DNA from: Thaumasiovibrio subtropicus
GTDB lineage: Bacteria; Pseudomonadota; Gammaproteobacteria; Enterobacterales; Vibrionaceae
NCBI RefSeq assembly: GCF_019703835.1
Contig: NZ_AP023054.1
Coordinates: forward strand, 3,161,580-3,225,579
Length of the DNA stretch: 64,000 bases
Reading direction: 5' to 3'
The translations under genes were made by a program, and so were the position numbers. Under the pieces are notes generated by a model. The model was not told the DNA's origin. It was given only the letters and a program-made list of their open reading frames with translations, and searched no databases. Shown piece by piece: positions 1-9,490 of the stretch (the first letter of the stretch is position 1; every line of letters starts with the position of its first letter).

Positions 1-804
1 ATTGCGAAAATGTATGCGCCTACGCAAGGCCATATCGAGTACTTCGGTCGCGACATTGCAGACATCAATAAAAAAGCGGACCTGATGGAATACCGTCAGG
101 GCGTTCAAATGGTATGGCAAGACCCGTTCGGCTCGCTGAACCCTACCCACACCATTTTTCACCACATTGCGCGTCCACTGCTCATTCACAACAAAGTATC
201 AGGCAACAAGAAAGAACTTGAAGAGCGCGTTTATGACTTACTCGAGCAAGTGGGCCTTATTCCACCGAAAGAGACAGCTCAAAAATACCCGCACCAGCTT
301 TCTGGTGGCCAACGTCAGCGCGTTAATTTAGCCCGTAACATCGCGGTTGGTGCTGAAGTGGTACTGGCTGATGAGCCAACCTCAATGCTGGATGTCTCTA
401 TCCGTGCAGGTGTACTTAACCTGATGGAAGAGATGAAGTTTGAGCGTGAAATGGCACTGCTGTACATCACGCACGACATCGCGACGGCTCGCTACATCGC
501 CGAAGATCTTGCGGTCATGTACGTCGGTCACATGGTTGAGTGGGGCGATACGGAAGAGATCATCCACGATCCACAACACCCATATACTCAGCTCCTTGTC
601 TCCGCTGTTCCGGATCCGAAAAAATCGATCCACGAAAAGCTAAAAGGTAATAAAGGTGAGATCCCACTGTGGACGCCAGAATCAATGGGTTGTCCATTTG
701 CCGGTCGTTGCCAACAAGCGACTGACAAGTGTCGCGAGCAACTACCGGGTGTCACCCAGCTATCTGAAAACCACTTCGTTCGCTGTTACTTGTACGAAAA
801 CTAG
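1..804 (+). CDS. Oligopeptide/chito-oligosaccharide ABC transporter ATP-binding protein, 5'-truncated by window
   Basis: Cytoplasmic ATPase of a Dpp/Opp-type importer. The frame is already open at base 1, so the true start and the Walker A loop lie outside the window; the visible part begins just after the P-loop. It contains the ABC signature LSGGQRQRV, Walker B (VVLADEPTS, with the D-loop SMLDVS), the switch histidine (YITHDIA) and the Cys-containing oligo_HPN C-terminal tail (GCPFAGRCQQATDKC) typical of DppD/DppF-like subunits. It sits 8 bp upstream of the GH9 gene in the order of the V. cholerae chitin-oligosaccharide locus, so the substrate is inferred to be (GlcNAc)n rather than peptide. 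The family assignment is certain; the substrate rests on context. Confidence 0.93.
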   Translation: MAKMYAPTQGHIEYFGRDIADINKKADLMEYRQGVQMVWQDPFGSLNPTHTIFHHIARPLLIHNKVSGNKKELEERVYDLLEQVGLIPPKETAQKYPHQLSGGQRQRVNLARNIAVGAEVVLADEPTSMLDVSIRAGVLNLMEEMKFEREMALLYITHDIATARYIAEDLAVMYVGHMVEWGDTEEIIHDPQHPYTQLLVSAVPDPKKSIHEKLKGNKGEIPLWTPESMGCPFAGRCQQATDKCREQLPGVTQLSENHFVRCYLYEN

Positions 805-812
805 GAGTCACC

Positions 813-2531
813 ATGCAGCTGTTAACTAACCACATCGGCTACGAACGTCTAGGCCCAAAACACGCCGTTATTACTGGTGAGTTTGCCCCCGACCAGCAGG
901 TTGAAGTGCGTAATGCCGACGATCATCGTGTTGTGTTACAGCTGCCCCTCACGGCGGGTGGTCAAGTTGCCGAATGGCATACAGGCCATCACGCAGTTGT
1001 CAATTTTGACAGCCTTGAAACGGAAGGGGATTACTATCTACAAATGGGAGCCGAGCGCTCCCATACTTTCCGAATTGCCGAGGGGCTATTGATGCAACGT
1101 ACCTTCTCGGATCTGTTGCACTATTTCAAATCTCAGCGCTGCACTGGCCGTTTCGAAGAAGCCGATCGCAACGCACCTATTTTTGGCAGCGACAAGACCG
1201 TTGATGTCCGTGGTGGCTGGTATGATGCCTCGGGGGATGTCAGCAAGTACCTTAGTCATCTGTCTTATGCCAACTTCCTGAATCCACAACAAACACCAAT
1301 GGTGGTGTGGAACATGTTGGAAGCGCTACACATTTCCGATGACATGCCCGCTTTCACCCAAGCCCGTCTGCTCGATGAAGCCCTCTTTGGCTGCGAGTTT
1401 CTGAAGCGTCTTCAAGCCAGTGATGGCTACTTCTATATGACGGTATTTGATAAGTGGAGCAAAGACATCACGCAACGTGAAGTGTGTGCCTATGAAACCC
1501 AACTCGGACATAAGTTCGACAACTATCAAGCCGGATTCCGTCAGGGTGGCGGTATGACCATTGCAGCACTCGCTAAAGCGGCTGCATTGGAAAACCATCC
1601 TGCCTATCAAACACTTTATGGCTCGCAACCTGAGCCACTTAATGATTATCTCACTGCTGCTGAGCTGGGTTACTGGCACTTGCGTGAGCACAATCTCGCA
1701 TACTTAGACGATGGTGAAGAAAACATCATCGATGAATACTGTGCCTTAGTGGCAGCAGTGGAACTGTATCGTGCGACGCAACATGAGCGTTACCTCAGCG
1801 AATCTCGCCAATGGGCGCAGCGCCTGTCTGCACGTCAAGCCAGTGACGAAAATCAAACACATTTTTGGTTAGCCAACGACACACGTCCGTATTATCACGC
1901 GGCGGAAGCGGGCTTACCTGTCATCGCATTAATGCAATACCTGCAAATTGAAACAGACGAAGAGCGCTGCGCGGATATCGCGACTATCGTCACGCAGGCA
2001 CTGCAATTTGAAATCAACATCACCCGTGAAGTGCACAACCCATTTGGGTATCCACGTCAATACACCCAAGCGGTCGATGGCGACAAACAGAGCCAGTTCT
2101 TCGTGCCACATAATAACGAGTCTGGCTACTGGTGGCAGGGCGAGAATGCACGCATCGCCTCGCTTGCAGCCATGGCTTATCAAGCCATCGACGTCGTCAA
2201 CAATGCCGAGCTGCAAACCGCATTACGCGAGTATGGCGCTAGCTGCTTGAACTGGGTGGTGGGACTTAACCCTTATGATATGTCGATGATCGATGGTCAC
2301 GGCCATAACAATCCTGATTACTTACCGGAGCTCGGCTTCTTTAATGCCCGAGGTGGCGTATGTAACGGCATCACCTCAGGTTTTGAGAATGAAGCTGATA
2401 TTGCCTTTAAACCTGCCGGACAAAAAGACGACATGCTGCAAAACTGGCGCTGGGGTGAACAATGGATCCCACATGGCGCTTGGTTCTTACTCGCCGTTGC
2501 TGCGCAACGTAAGGAGTTTCTACGTGGCTAA
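813..2531 (+). CDS. GH9 family exo-beta-D-glucosaminidase (endoglucanase-related)
   Basis: The 572-residue protein has no signal peptide, so it should act in the cytoplasm. Residues 1-90 form an Ig-like N-terminal domain as in CelD-type GH9 enzymes, followed by the (alpha/alpha)6 catalytic domain. The catalytic Asp pair lies in GGWYDASGD (D138 and D142; the family norm is DAGD, so one Ser is inserted), and the acid Glu is near E525/E527 in GFENEAD. Homologues at this position in Vibrionaceae chitin loci are annotated as endoglucanase-related; a Photobacterium homologue is known as an exo-glucosaminidase acting on chitosan oligosaccharides. The start ATG follows AGGAGT directly after the ATPase gene, and the 3' end overlaps the kinase gene by 8 bp, so translational coupling is likely. 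Confidence 0.9.
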   Translation: MQLLTNHIGYERLGPKHAVITGEFAPDQQVEVRNADDHRVVLQLPLTAGGQVAEWHTGHHAVVNFDSLETEGDYYLQMGAERSHTFRIAEGLLMQRTFSDLLHYFKSQRCTGRFEEADRNAPIFGSDKTVDVRGGWYDASGDVSKYLSHLSYANFLNPQQTPMVVWNMLEALHISDDMPAFTQARLLDEALFGCEFLKRLQASDGYFYMTVFDKWSKDITQREVCAYETQLGHKFDNYQAGFRQGGGMTIAALAKAAALENHPAYQTLYGSQPEPLNDYLTAAELGYWHLREHNLAYLDDGEENIIDEYCALVAAVELYRATQHERYLSESRQWAQRLSARQASDENQTHFWLANDTRPYYHAAEAGLPVIALMQYLQIETDEERCADIATIVTQALQFEINITREVHNPFGYPRQYTQAVDGDKQSQFFVPHNNESGYWWQGENARIASLAAMAYQAIDVVNNAELQTALREYGASCLNWVVGLNPYDMSMIDGHGHNNPDYLPELGFFNARGGVCNGITSGFENEADIAFKPAGQKDDMLQNWRWGEQWIPHGAWFLLAVAAQRKEFLRG

Positions 2532-3420
2532 CTTTAAGTATCTGGTTGGTATCGATGGTGGCGGCACCTCTTGCCGTGCACGCATCACCGATCTCAACGG
2601 TCAACTACTCGGCGAAGCCAAAACAGGCAGTGCGAACATCATGCTCGGTGCTGAAGCAGCGATGCAATCGATCCTCGATGCTATTGGCGCTGCGGCACAA
2701 CAAGCCAACTTATCGACTGATAGCTTTGCAGACATGGCCGTTGGCCTTGCTCTTGCAGGCGCAGAAGAGTTCCAAGCATGGCAAGCCTTTATGGCCCTGC
2801 CTCACCCTTTCGCTCACTTAACGCTAAATACGGATGGCTACGGCGCGTGTTTAGGCGCATGGGCAGGAAAAGATGGGGCAATTCTCATTGCAGGCACGGG
2901 CTCAGTTGGCTTGATGATCAAAGATGGTCAACAGCATGTGGTCGGTGGTCGAGAGTTCCCGATATCCGATCATGGTAGCGGTGCTATCATGGGGCTTCGC
3001 CTCATTCAAGAATCCCTCTTGATCGCAGATGGCATCAAACCCGACTCTCGCTTGGCTCAAGAAGTGTTAGCGCATTTCAATCATGACATTGACGCCATTG
3101 TCCGCTGGTCTAAGACAGCGAAGCCGCGTGACTATGGGATGTTCTCTCCGCAGATCTTTCACTACGCCAACTCTGGCGATGCCCTTGCCATTGCGCTACT
3201 GAAACAAACTGCACGTGACATTGAAATGTTACTCGATGGCTTGTTCAGTAAAGGGGCAGAAAAAGCATGTTTGATGGGCGGTATTGCCGAGCGAATGCAT
3301 CTTTGGCTTTCGCCACCGTATCAAGCACGTATCGCACAACCACAAGGTGACGCAATGGATGGCGCACTATTGATGGCAGGGAAAAGTCATAACCTCTATA
3401 ACGTCGAGTGTATGGTATGA
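2524..3420 (+). CDS. N-acetylglucosamine kinase (BadF/BadG/BcrA ATPase family)
   Basis: ATP-dependent kinase of the ASKHA superfamily that should phosphorylate the GlcNAc released by chitobiose phosphorolysis to GlcNAc-6-P. Motifs: phosphate-1 loop GIDGGGTSCRARI at the N-terminus, phosphate-2 region AGTGSVGLM, and the adenosine-loop-like GGIAERM near the C-terminus. The start is GTG at 2524, preceded by AAGGAG at 2511-2516 with 7-bp spacing; a longer open frame upstream lies inside the GH9 gene and lacks conserved sequence. With this start the protein is 298 residues, normal for the family. It overlaps the GH9 gene by 8 bp and the hexosaminidase gene by 4 bp (ATGA). Confidence 0.92.
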   Translation: MANFKYLVGIDGGGTSCRARITDLNGQLLGEAKTGSANIMLGAEAAMQSILDAIGAAAQQANLSTDSFADMAVGLALAGAEEFQAWQAFMALPHPFAHLTLNTDGYGACLGAWAGKDGAILIAGTGSVGLMIKDGQQHVVGGREFPISDHGSGAIMGLRLIQESLLIADGIKPDSRLAQEVLAHFNHDIDAIVRWSKTAKPRDYGMFSPQIFHYANSGDALAIALLKQTARDIEMLLDGLFSKGAEKACLMGGIAERMHLWLSPPYQARIAQPQGDAMDGALLMAGKSHNLYNVECMV

Positions 3421-5342
3421 ATCTCCGCTTAGATCTAACCTTAATCGACAATACCGAGACCGGTAGTCGTCTGGCGCTGAGCTTAAGTAATCTCAGCGAC
3501 GTTCCTCTCAATGACTGGCAGTTAGAGTTTAGCTATGCCCGTCGCATTAACGTTAGATCACTCAGTCAAGGTGACCTCGAACAAATTGGCAGCTTTTGCC
3601 GACTTACCCCCCCTAGTACGTCGCGCAGCCTAGCACCAAATCAGCATTTTTATACTGAGTTTGAGGTCAACCTTCCCCATCTTACTTTGATGATTTATGG
3701 CATTCCCTCTGCGGTCATCCGCAGCGGAGAGACTCTGTATCCCGTGCAGGTCACGCCACTCAGTTTGGGACCCGATGCTCATTGCCGTGGCGCCGGGTCT
3801 TCTTTAAACGGGAGAGAAACAGCGGCAATTTCCATTATTCCTCAACCAGCGGCGCTGCAAGTATTACAAGGCACTTTCACCCTAGACACCCATTGTGTCA
3901 TTAGGGGTGACCAAGCAACATCGCCTGCAGCTCGTTGGTTGCAGGAGGAAATAGAGCAACAGTGCAACATCCAGATTTCAACGGGTACCACGTCAGGTGC
4001 TGGCAACATTCATGTTGAACAGCGCAGTAAACTCGCCTCGGGCAGCTACGAGCTATTAGTTGAACCAGAAGCGATTTGGATTCAAGCCAGTGATAAAGCG
4101 GGTTTCTTTGCCGCCGTCGCCAGCTTGTTGCAGCTGATTCCACTAACCGCAAATGAAGGTGGCGCATTCACGCTACCCTGTTTACAGATCAGTGACGCCC
4201 CGCGCTTAGGCTATCGCGGCATGATGCTCGACTGTGCGCGACACTTCCATTCGCTTGAGCAAGTCAAACAAGTGATCGGTCAACTCGCACGGCTTAAATT
4301 TAATACTTTCCACTGGCATCTTACCGATGATGAAGGTTGGCGCATTGAAATTAAAGCCCTGCCTGCCTTAACGGAAATTGGTGCGTGGCGTGGCCCTAAT
4401 GAAGTGCTGCAAGCGCAATACAGCCAGTTCGAATCCCGTCACGGTGGTTACTACACCCAAGATGAGATTCGAGAAGTCATTGCCTACGCCAGTGCGCGTG
4501 GTATTACTGTGATCCCCGAGATCGACATCCCGGGCCACTGTCGCGCCGCGATTAAATCACTCCCTGACATGCTGGTTGATCCTGACGATCACTCTAAGTA
4601 TGTCAGCATCCAGAACTATACCGACAACATTTTAAATCCCGCTCTCGCAGGCACTTATACCTTCATTGAGACTGTCCTCGAAGAAGTTTGCGCCTTGTTC
4701 CCAGCGCCATATGTCCACATTGGTGCCGATGAAGTGCCTAAAGGCGTTTGGACAGATAGCCAAGCTTGTGCCGAATTGATGGCCCAGCACGGTTATCAAG
4801 ATCCGATGGAACTGCAAGGTCATCTCTTACGTCACACAGAAAACTTCCTATCACAACGCGGTAAACGCATGCTGGGTTGGGAAGAAGCCGTGCATGGTGA
4901 CAAGGTCAGCAAGCAAACCGTTATTTATTCATGGCTAAGTGAAGAAGCCGGTTTGAAGTGCATTGAGCAAGGGTACGATGTTGTCATGCAGCCCGCGCAG
5001 TCTCTCTATCTTGATTTAGTACAAGGAGACTATGTCGATGAAGCGGGTGTCGATTGGGCAGGTCAATTACCGATTGAAAAAGTGTACGACTACGACCCGC
5101 TTGGTAAGGTGCCTCAAGACCTGCTGCACAAAGTGCTCGGTATTCAAACCGCACTTTGGTCAGAGACAGTCGCAACACCAGAACAGATAAATTATCTCCT
5201 TTATCCACGTTTGTTTGCAGTGGCAGAAGTAGCGTGGAGTGAAGAACGTGACTGGGGACATTTTGCCCTCAGATTAAACCAACACCTTAACTACTTGGAC
5301 AAGATGGGTATTCAGTACCGTCATCTTGATAACAACCAATAA
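3417..5342 (+). CDS. Cytoplasmic beta-N-acetylhexosaminidase, GH20
   Basis: Removes GlcNAc from the non-reducing end of chito-oligosaccharides inside the cell. About 150 N-terminal residues resemble a chitobiase-type beta-sandwich, followed by a GH20b domain and the TIM-barrel catalytic domain that begins near YRGMMLDCARHFHS. The substrate-assisted catalytic pair is D438-E439 in HIGADEVPKGVW; FHWHLTDDEGWR is the other hallmark. No signal peptide is present, which fits processing after import. The start chosen is ATG 3417, overlapping the kinase stop as ATGA; ATG 3408 is an alternative that adds three residues. It is followed after 27 bp by the chitobiose phosphorylase gene. Confidence 0.93.
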   Translation: MNLRLDLTLIDNTETGSRLALSLSNLSDVPLNDWQLEFSYARRINVRSLSQGDLEQIGSFCRLTPPSTSRSLAPNQHFYTEFEVNLPHLTLMIYGIPSAVIRSGETLYPVQVTPLSLGPDAHCRGAGSSLNGRETAAISIIPQPAALQVLQGTFTLDTHCVIRGDQATSPAARWLQEEIEQQCNIQISTGTTSGAGNIHVEQRSKLASGSYELLVEPEAIWIQASDKAGFFAAVASLLQLIPLTANEGGAFTLPCLQISDAPRLGYRGMMLDCARHFHSLEQVKQVIGQLARLKFNTFHWHLTDDEGWRIEIKALPALTEIGAWRGPNEVLQAQYSQFESRHGGYYTQDEIREVIAYASARGITVIPEIDIPGHCRAAIKSLPDMLVDPDDHSKYVSIQNYTDNILNPALAGTYTFIETVLEEVCALFPAPYVHIGADEVPKGVWTDSQACAELMAQHGYQDPMELQGHLLRHTENFLSQRGKRMLGWEEAVHGDKVSKQTVIYSWLSEEAGLKCIEQGYDVVMQPAQSLYLDLVQGDYVDEAGVDWAGQLPIEKVYDYDPLGKVPQDLLHKVLGIQTALWSETVATPEQINYLLYPRLFAVAEVAWSEERDWGHFALRLNQHLNYLDKMGIQYRHLDNNQ

Positions 5343-5369
5343 CTGATTATTACGCAAAGGATAGTAACG

Positions 5370-7775
5370 ATGAAATACGGCTATTTTGATAACGACAATC
5401 GCGAATATGTTATCACTCGCCCTGACGTGCCGGCGCCATGGACGAACTACCTAGGTACTGAAGAATTCTGTACAGTTATCTCTCATAACGCAGGTGGTTA
5501 CTCTTTCTTCCGCTCTCCAGAGTACAACCGCGTCACTAAGTTCCGCCCGAATGCGACATTTGATCGCCCAGGACACTATGTGTACCTGCGTGATGACGTG
5601 TCGGGTGATTACTGGTCTATCTCTTGGCAGCCTGTTGCAAAAAGCCTAGAGGAAGCAAACTACGAAGTACGCCACGGCTTGTCTTACTCTAAGTTCAAGT
5701 GTGAATACAACGGCATCACTGCACAAAAAACCTTGTTCGTACCAAAAGGCGAAGATTGCCAAGTTTGGGACATCACCATTAAGAATGACAGTGATCAGCC
5801 GCGTACCATCAGTGCGTTCTCTTTCGTCGAATTCTCATTCAGCCACATCCAGTCTGACAACCAAAACCATCAGATGAGTCTTTACTCTGCGGGTACCTCA
5901 TACAATGAGGGTGTGATTGAGTACGACTTGTACTACAACACCAACGATAAAGATGGCTACTACTTTATGGCATCAAGCTTCGACCCAGATAGCTACGATG
6001 GCCAACGTGACTCATTCATCGGTCTATACCGTGACGAAGCGAACCCAATCGCGCTAGAAAACGGTAAATGCTCTAACCACGTTCAAACCTGTTACAACCA
6101 CTGTGGCTCACTGCACAAGCAGTTCGTTATTCAGCCGGGTGAAGAAGTACGCTTTACCTTTGTTCTCGGTATTGGTAAAGGCGAAGGTCAACGTCTACGT
6201 GCTAAATACCAAGATCTTGCTAACGTTGACGCAGCATTTGCTGGCATTAAAGATCACTGGGGCAGCCGTTGTGACAAGTTCCAAGTGAAATCGCCAAACG
6301 AAGGCCTAGACACCATGATCAACGCTTGGACACTGTACCAAGCAGAAACTTGTGTGGTTTGGTCTCGCTTTGCCTCATTCATCGAAGTCGGTGGCCGTAC
6401 TGGTCTTGGATACCGTGATACCGCGCAAGACGCGATCTCTGTACCACACTCTAACCCACAAATGACACGTAAGCGCCTTGTTGACCTGCTACGTGGTCAA
6501 GTGAAAGAAGGTTACGGTCTGCACCTCTTCGATCCAGACTGGTTCGATCCAGAAAAAGCGGACGTTGAGCCATCAAAATCGCCAACAGTCGTACCAACAC
6601 CAAGTGATGACGACAAGATCCACGGTATCGAAGATACCTGTTCTGACGACCACCTATGGCTGGTACCGACCATCTGTAAGTTTGTTCAAGAAACGGGGGA
6701 ACTCGGTTTCATTGACGAAGTGATTCCATACGCAAACGGCGGCGACGCAACAGTTTACGAACACATGAAAGCGGCACTGGATTTCTCTGCCGAGTACGTC
6801 GGTCAAACCGGTATCTGTAAAGGTCTTCGTGCCGACTGGAACGACTGTCTAAACCTAGGTGGCGGTGAGTCTTCAATGGTCTCGTTCCTACACTTCTGGG
6901 CACTGCAAGAGTTTGTAGAGCTTGCGAAGCACCGTGGTGACGACGAAGCCGTACAGAAGTACACCGAGATGGCAGCCAACGTACGTGAAGCTTGTGAAGA
7001 GCACCTATGGGACGACGAAGGTGGCTGGTACATCCGTGGTCTTACTAAGAATGGTGAGAAAATTGGTACCGCTCAGCAAGAAGAAGGCCGTGTACACCTT
7101 GAGTCTAACACCCTAGCGGTATTGTCTGGTGCCGTCTCTCAAGAGCGCGGTGAGAAAGCGATGGATGCGGTAGATGAGAACCTGTTCTCTGAGTATGGCT
7201 TGCACCTTAATGCGCCTTCATTCGCGACACCAAATGATGACATCGGTTTCGTTACCCGTGTTTACCAAGGCGTGAAAGAGAACGGCGCGATCTTCTCTCA
7301 CCCGAACCCTTGGGCTTGGGTTGCAGAAACCAAATTGGGCCGCGGTGACCGTGCAATGAAGTTCTACGATGCACTCAACCCATACAACCAAAACGAGATC
7401 ATCGAGAAGCGTATTGCTGAACCTTACTCTTACGTACAGTTCATCATGGGTCGCGACCACGAAAACCACGGTCGTGCAAACCACCCATGGCTAACTGGTA
7501 CCTCTGGTTGGGCTTACTTTGCAGTCACTAACTACATCTTGGGTGTGCAGACCGGTTTCGATAGCCTAACTGTTGACCCATGTATTCCAACTGCATGGCC
7601 TGGTTTCGAAGTTCGCCGTGAATGGCGTGATGCGGTCTTCAACATCAAAGTTGAAAACCCGAACAACGTTAGCAAAGGCGTTGTGTCTATCACCCTCAAT
7701 GGTGAAGCAGTTGAAGGTGCGATTCCAGCGCAACCAGCGGGTAGCGTAAACGAAGTTGTTGTTGTGATGGGCTAA
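5370..7775 (+). CDS. chbP: N,N'-diacetylchitobiose phosphorylase, GH94
   Basis: Inverting phosphorylase converting (GlcNAc)2 plus phosphate into GlcNAc-1-phosphate and GlcNAc in the cytoplasm. The 801-residue length equals the characterised Vibrio proteolyticus enzyme, and the general acid falls exactly at D492 in DWNDCLNLGGG, the position established for that enzyme. The N-terminal beta-sandwich (from MKYGYFDNDNREYVI) and the (alpha/alpha)6 barrel are intact, and the C-terminus carries the GTSGWAYFA phosphate-loop region. RBS AAGGATAG lies upstream of ATG 5370. Codon use is visibly more biased than in flanking genes, suggesting high expression. The product GlcNAc feeds the kinase two genes upstream. 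Confidence 0.97.
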   Translation: MKYGYFDNDNREYVITRPDVPAPWTNYLGTEEFCTVISHNAGGYSFFRSPEYNRVTKFRPNATFDRPGHYVYLRDDVSGDYWSISWQPVAKSLEEANYEVRHGLSYSKFKCEYNGITAQKTLFVPKGEDCQVWDITIKNDSDQPRTISAFSFVEFSFSHIQSDNQNHQMSLYSAGTSYNEGVIEYDLYYNTNDKDGYYFMASSFDPDSYDGQRDSFIGLYRDEANPIALENGKCSNHVQTCYNHCGSLHKQFVIQPGEEVRFTFVLGIGKGEGQRLRAKYQDLANVDAAFAGIKDHWGSRCDKFQVKSPNEGLDTMINAWTLYQAETCVVWSRFASFIEVGGRTGLGYRDTAQDAISVPHSNPQMTRKRLVDLLRGQVKEGYGLHLFDPDWFDPEKADVEPSKSPTVVPTPSDDDKIHGIEDTCSDDHLWLVPTICKFVQETGELGFIDEVIPYANGGDATVYEHMKAALDFSAEYVGQTGICKGLRADWNDCLNLGGGESSMVSFLHFWALQEFVELAKHRGDDEAVQKYTEMAANVREACEEHLWDDEGGWYIRGLTKNGEKIGTAQQEEGRVHLESNTLAVLSGAVSQERGEKAMDAVDENLFSEYGLHLNAPSFATPNDDIGFVTRVYQGVKENGAIFSHPNPWAWVAETKLGRGDRAMKFYDALNPYNQNEIIEKRIAEPYSYVQFIMGRDHENHGRANHPWLTGTSGWAYFAVTNYILGVQTGFDSLTVDPCIPTAWPGFEVRREWRDAVFNIKVENPNNVSKGVVSITLNGEAVEGAIPAQPAGSVNEVVVVMG

Positions 7776-7857
7776 TGCCCTATTTGGGTAGCGGCCAATG
7801 TGCCGCTACCACTTTTAAGATGCATCAACCTGCTCAGTTCAGGTCAAGGAGAACACC

Positions 7858-9273
7858 ATGATTCAATTCGGTACTGGAGGCTGGCGCGCCTTTATCGGTG
7901 ACGAATTTACCAAAGCAAATGTTCAGTTAGTCGCACAAGCACTCTCTAACATCATGATTGATGAAGGCGTAACCAAAAATGGTTTCGTCATTGGTTTTGA
8001 CCGTCGTTTTCTTTCAGACAAAGCCAGTCGCTGGTTCGCCGAAGTATTGGCTGCCAACGGCGTTGACGTGAGCTACATCGGCAAATATGTACCGACACCG
8101 ATCGTGATGTTTCAAGCGAAAGAGATGAATGCCGACTACTCTGCGTGTATCACCGCCTCTCACAACCCTGCGGACTACAACGGCATCAAAGTCTTCATCA
8201 AAGGGGGTCGCGACGCTGACGAAATCATCACGGCGAAAATCGAACAGCAAATCGCTAACCTCAGCGCTGACGATGTAAAAACCATCGATTTCGAAGAAGC
8301 CATCGAACAAAAACTGATCGAACAGATCAATCCAATGAACGATTTCGTCGATTCCATTGTCGACTTTATTGATATCGACGCGATTAAAAAAGCAAACCTA
8401 CGTGTGCTCATCGACCCAATGTTCGGTGTAGCAAAAAATGCATTACAAACAGTGCTTATTTCCGGTCGCTGTGACGTCGACGTCATTAACGACAGTGAAA
8501 ACCCAGCGTTTGGTGGCATGATGCCATCGCCAAGTGCTGCAACCCTGTACCGTCTAAAACACCTCGTCGCAACGCAAGGATACGATATAGGTATAGGTAC
8601 CGACGGTGATGCGGACCGATTGGGTATCATAGATGAGACAGGACGCTTTATTCATCCAAATGAAGTACTAATCCTGCTTTACTACTACCTGTTGAAATAC
8701 AAGGGCTGGAAAGGTTCCGTGGTACGCAATATTGCCACCAGCCATATTCTCGATAAAATTGCTGCCGACCATGGCGAGAAGAGCTTTGAAGTCCCAGTCG
8801 GCTTTAAACATATCAGCTCGCAGATGGAAGCAGATGACTCTTTGATTGGTGGTGAAAGTTCGGGTGGTCTGACTATCCGCGGCCATATCAAAGGTAAGGA
8901 TGGCGTTTTTGCCTCAAGCCTACTGGTTGAAATGATCAGTGTCACAGGCAAGAAGCTTTCTGAAATGCTGGATGAAATCTACGGCCGTTACGGCTTTGCG
9001 TATACCGCAGAAGGCGACTGCACCTTTAAGGCCAGCAAAAAGCCTGAGATTCACAACCGCATTTATGTCGAAAAGGCGCTGCCTGACTTCGGCTATGATA
9101 TTGAAAAAGTCAGCTATGCTGACGGTTTAAAAGTGTACTTCAAGAATGGTGGCTGGGCACTTGCTCGCTTCTCTGGTACAGAGCCTCTACTACGACTGTT
9201 CTCCGAAATGGAAGATCAGCCACAAGCAGAAGCGATTGTTAACCAGATGCGCACCTTCTTTTTAGAGCAGTAA
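7858..9273 (+). CDS. Alpha-D-phosphohexomutase, probable GlcNAc-1-P/GlcNAc-6-P mutase
   Basis: Phosphoglucomutase/phosphomannomutase superfamily enzyme of 471 residues. All four signatures are present: phosphoserine loop TASHNP (S101), Mg-binding DGDADR (249-254), sugar-binding GESSGG (about 332-337) and phosphate-binding RFSGTEPLLRLF near the C-terminus. Start ATG 7858 follows AAGGAGA. As the last gene of the chitobiose operon it is inferred to convert the GlcNAc-1-P made by ChbP into GlcNAc-6-P; the family alone would not distinguish this from phosphomannomutase or phosphoglucomutase. It is not the housekeeping glmM by context. The operon ends at the hairpin at 9430-9455. Confidence 0.88.
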   Translation: MIQFGTGGWRAFIGDEFTKANVQLVAQALSNIMIDEGVTKNGFVIGFDRRFLSDKASRWFAEVLAANGVDVSYIGKYVPTPIVMFQAKEMNADYSACITASHNPADYNGIKVFIKGGRDADEIITAKIEQQIANLSADDVKTIDFEEAIEQKLIEQINPMNDFVDSIVDFIDIDAIKKANLRVLIDPMFGVAKNALQTVLISGRCDVDVINDSENPAFGGMMPSPSAATLYRLKHLVATQGYDIGIGTDGDADRLGIIDETGRFIHPNEVLILLYYYLLKYKGWKGSVVRNIATSHILDKIAADHGEKSFEVPVGFKHISSQMEADDSLIGGESSGGLTIRGHIKGKDGVFASSLLVEMISVTGKKLSEMLDEIYGRYGFAYTAEGDCTFKASKKPEIHNRIYVEKALPDFGYDIEKVSYADGLKVYFKNGGWALARFSGTEPLLRLFSEMEDQPQAEAIVNQMRTFFLEQ

Positions 9274-9429
9274 TTCACACTCCTTGATGTGTTTTCCCCC
9301 CAGCAATGGGGGTTTCGGTAACCAATGTCTGTCGAGGTGTGGTTTGTACAGACAGCGGAAACCAATTAGCTGTTACTTAACTTGTTCGCCAGCCGTTAGG
9401 GTCAGTCATGTAGGTTTGGGCGAAACGCA

Positions 9430-9455
9430 GGTAGCCTTTGGGCTACCTTTTTTTT
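9430..9455 (+). terminator. Rho-independent terminator of the chitobiose operon
   Basis: Seven-bp stem GGTAGCC/GGCTACC with a TTTG loop, followed by eight T. It lies 157 bp after the mutase stop. Two further hairpins precede it in the same spacer: CCCCC/GGGGG around 9297-9312 and TGTCTGT/ACAGACA at 9326-9354. Confidence 0.85.
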
Positions 9456-9490
9456 ACCTTTTTCAACGACATCGACCTGCAATGATCTTC

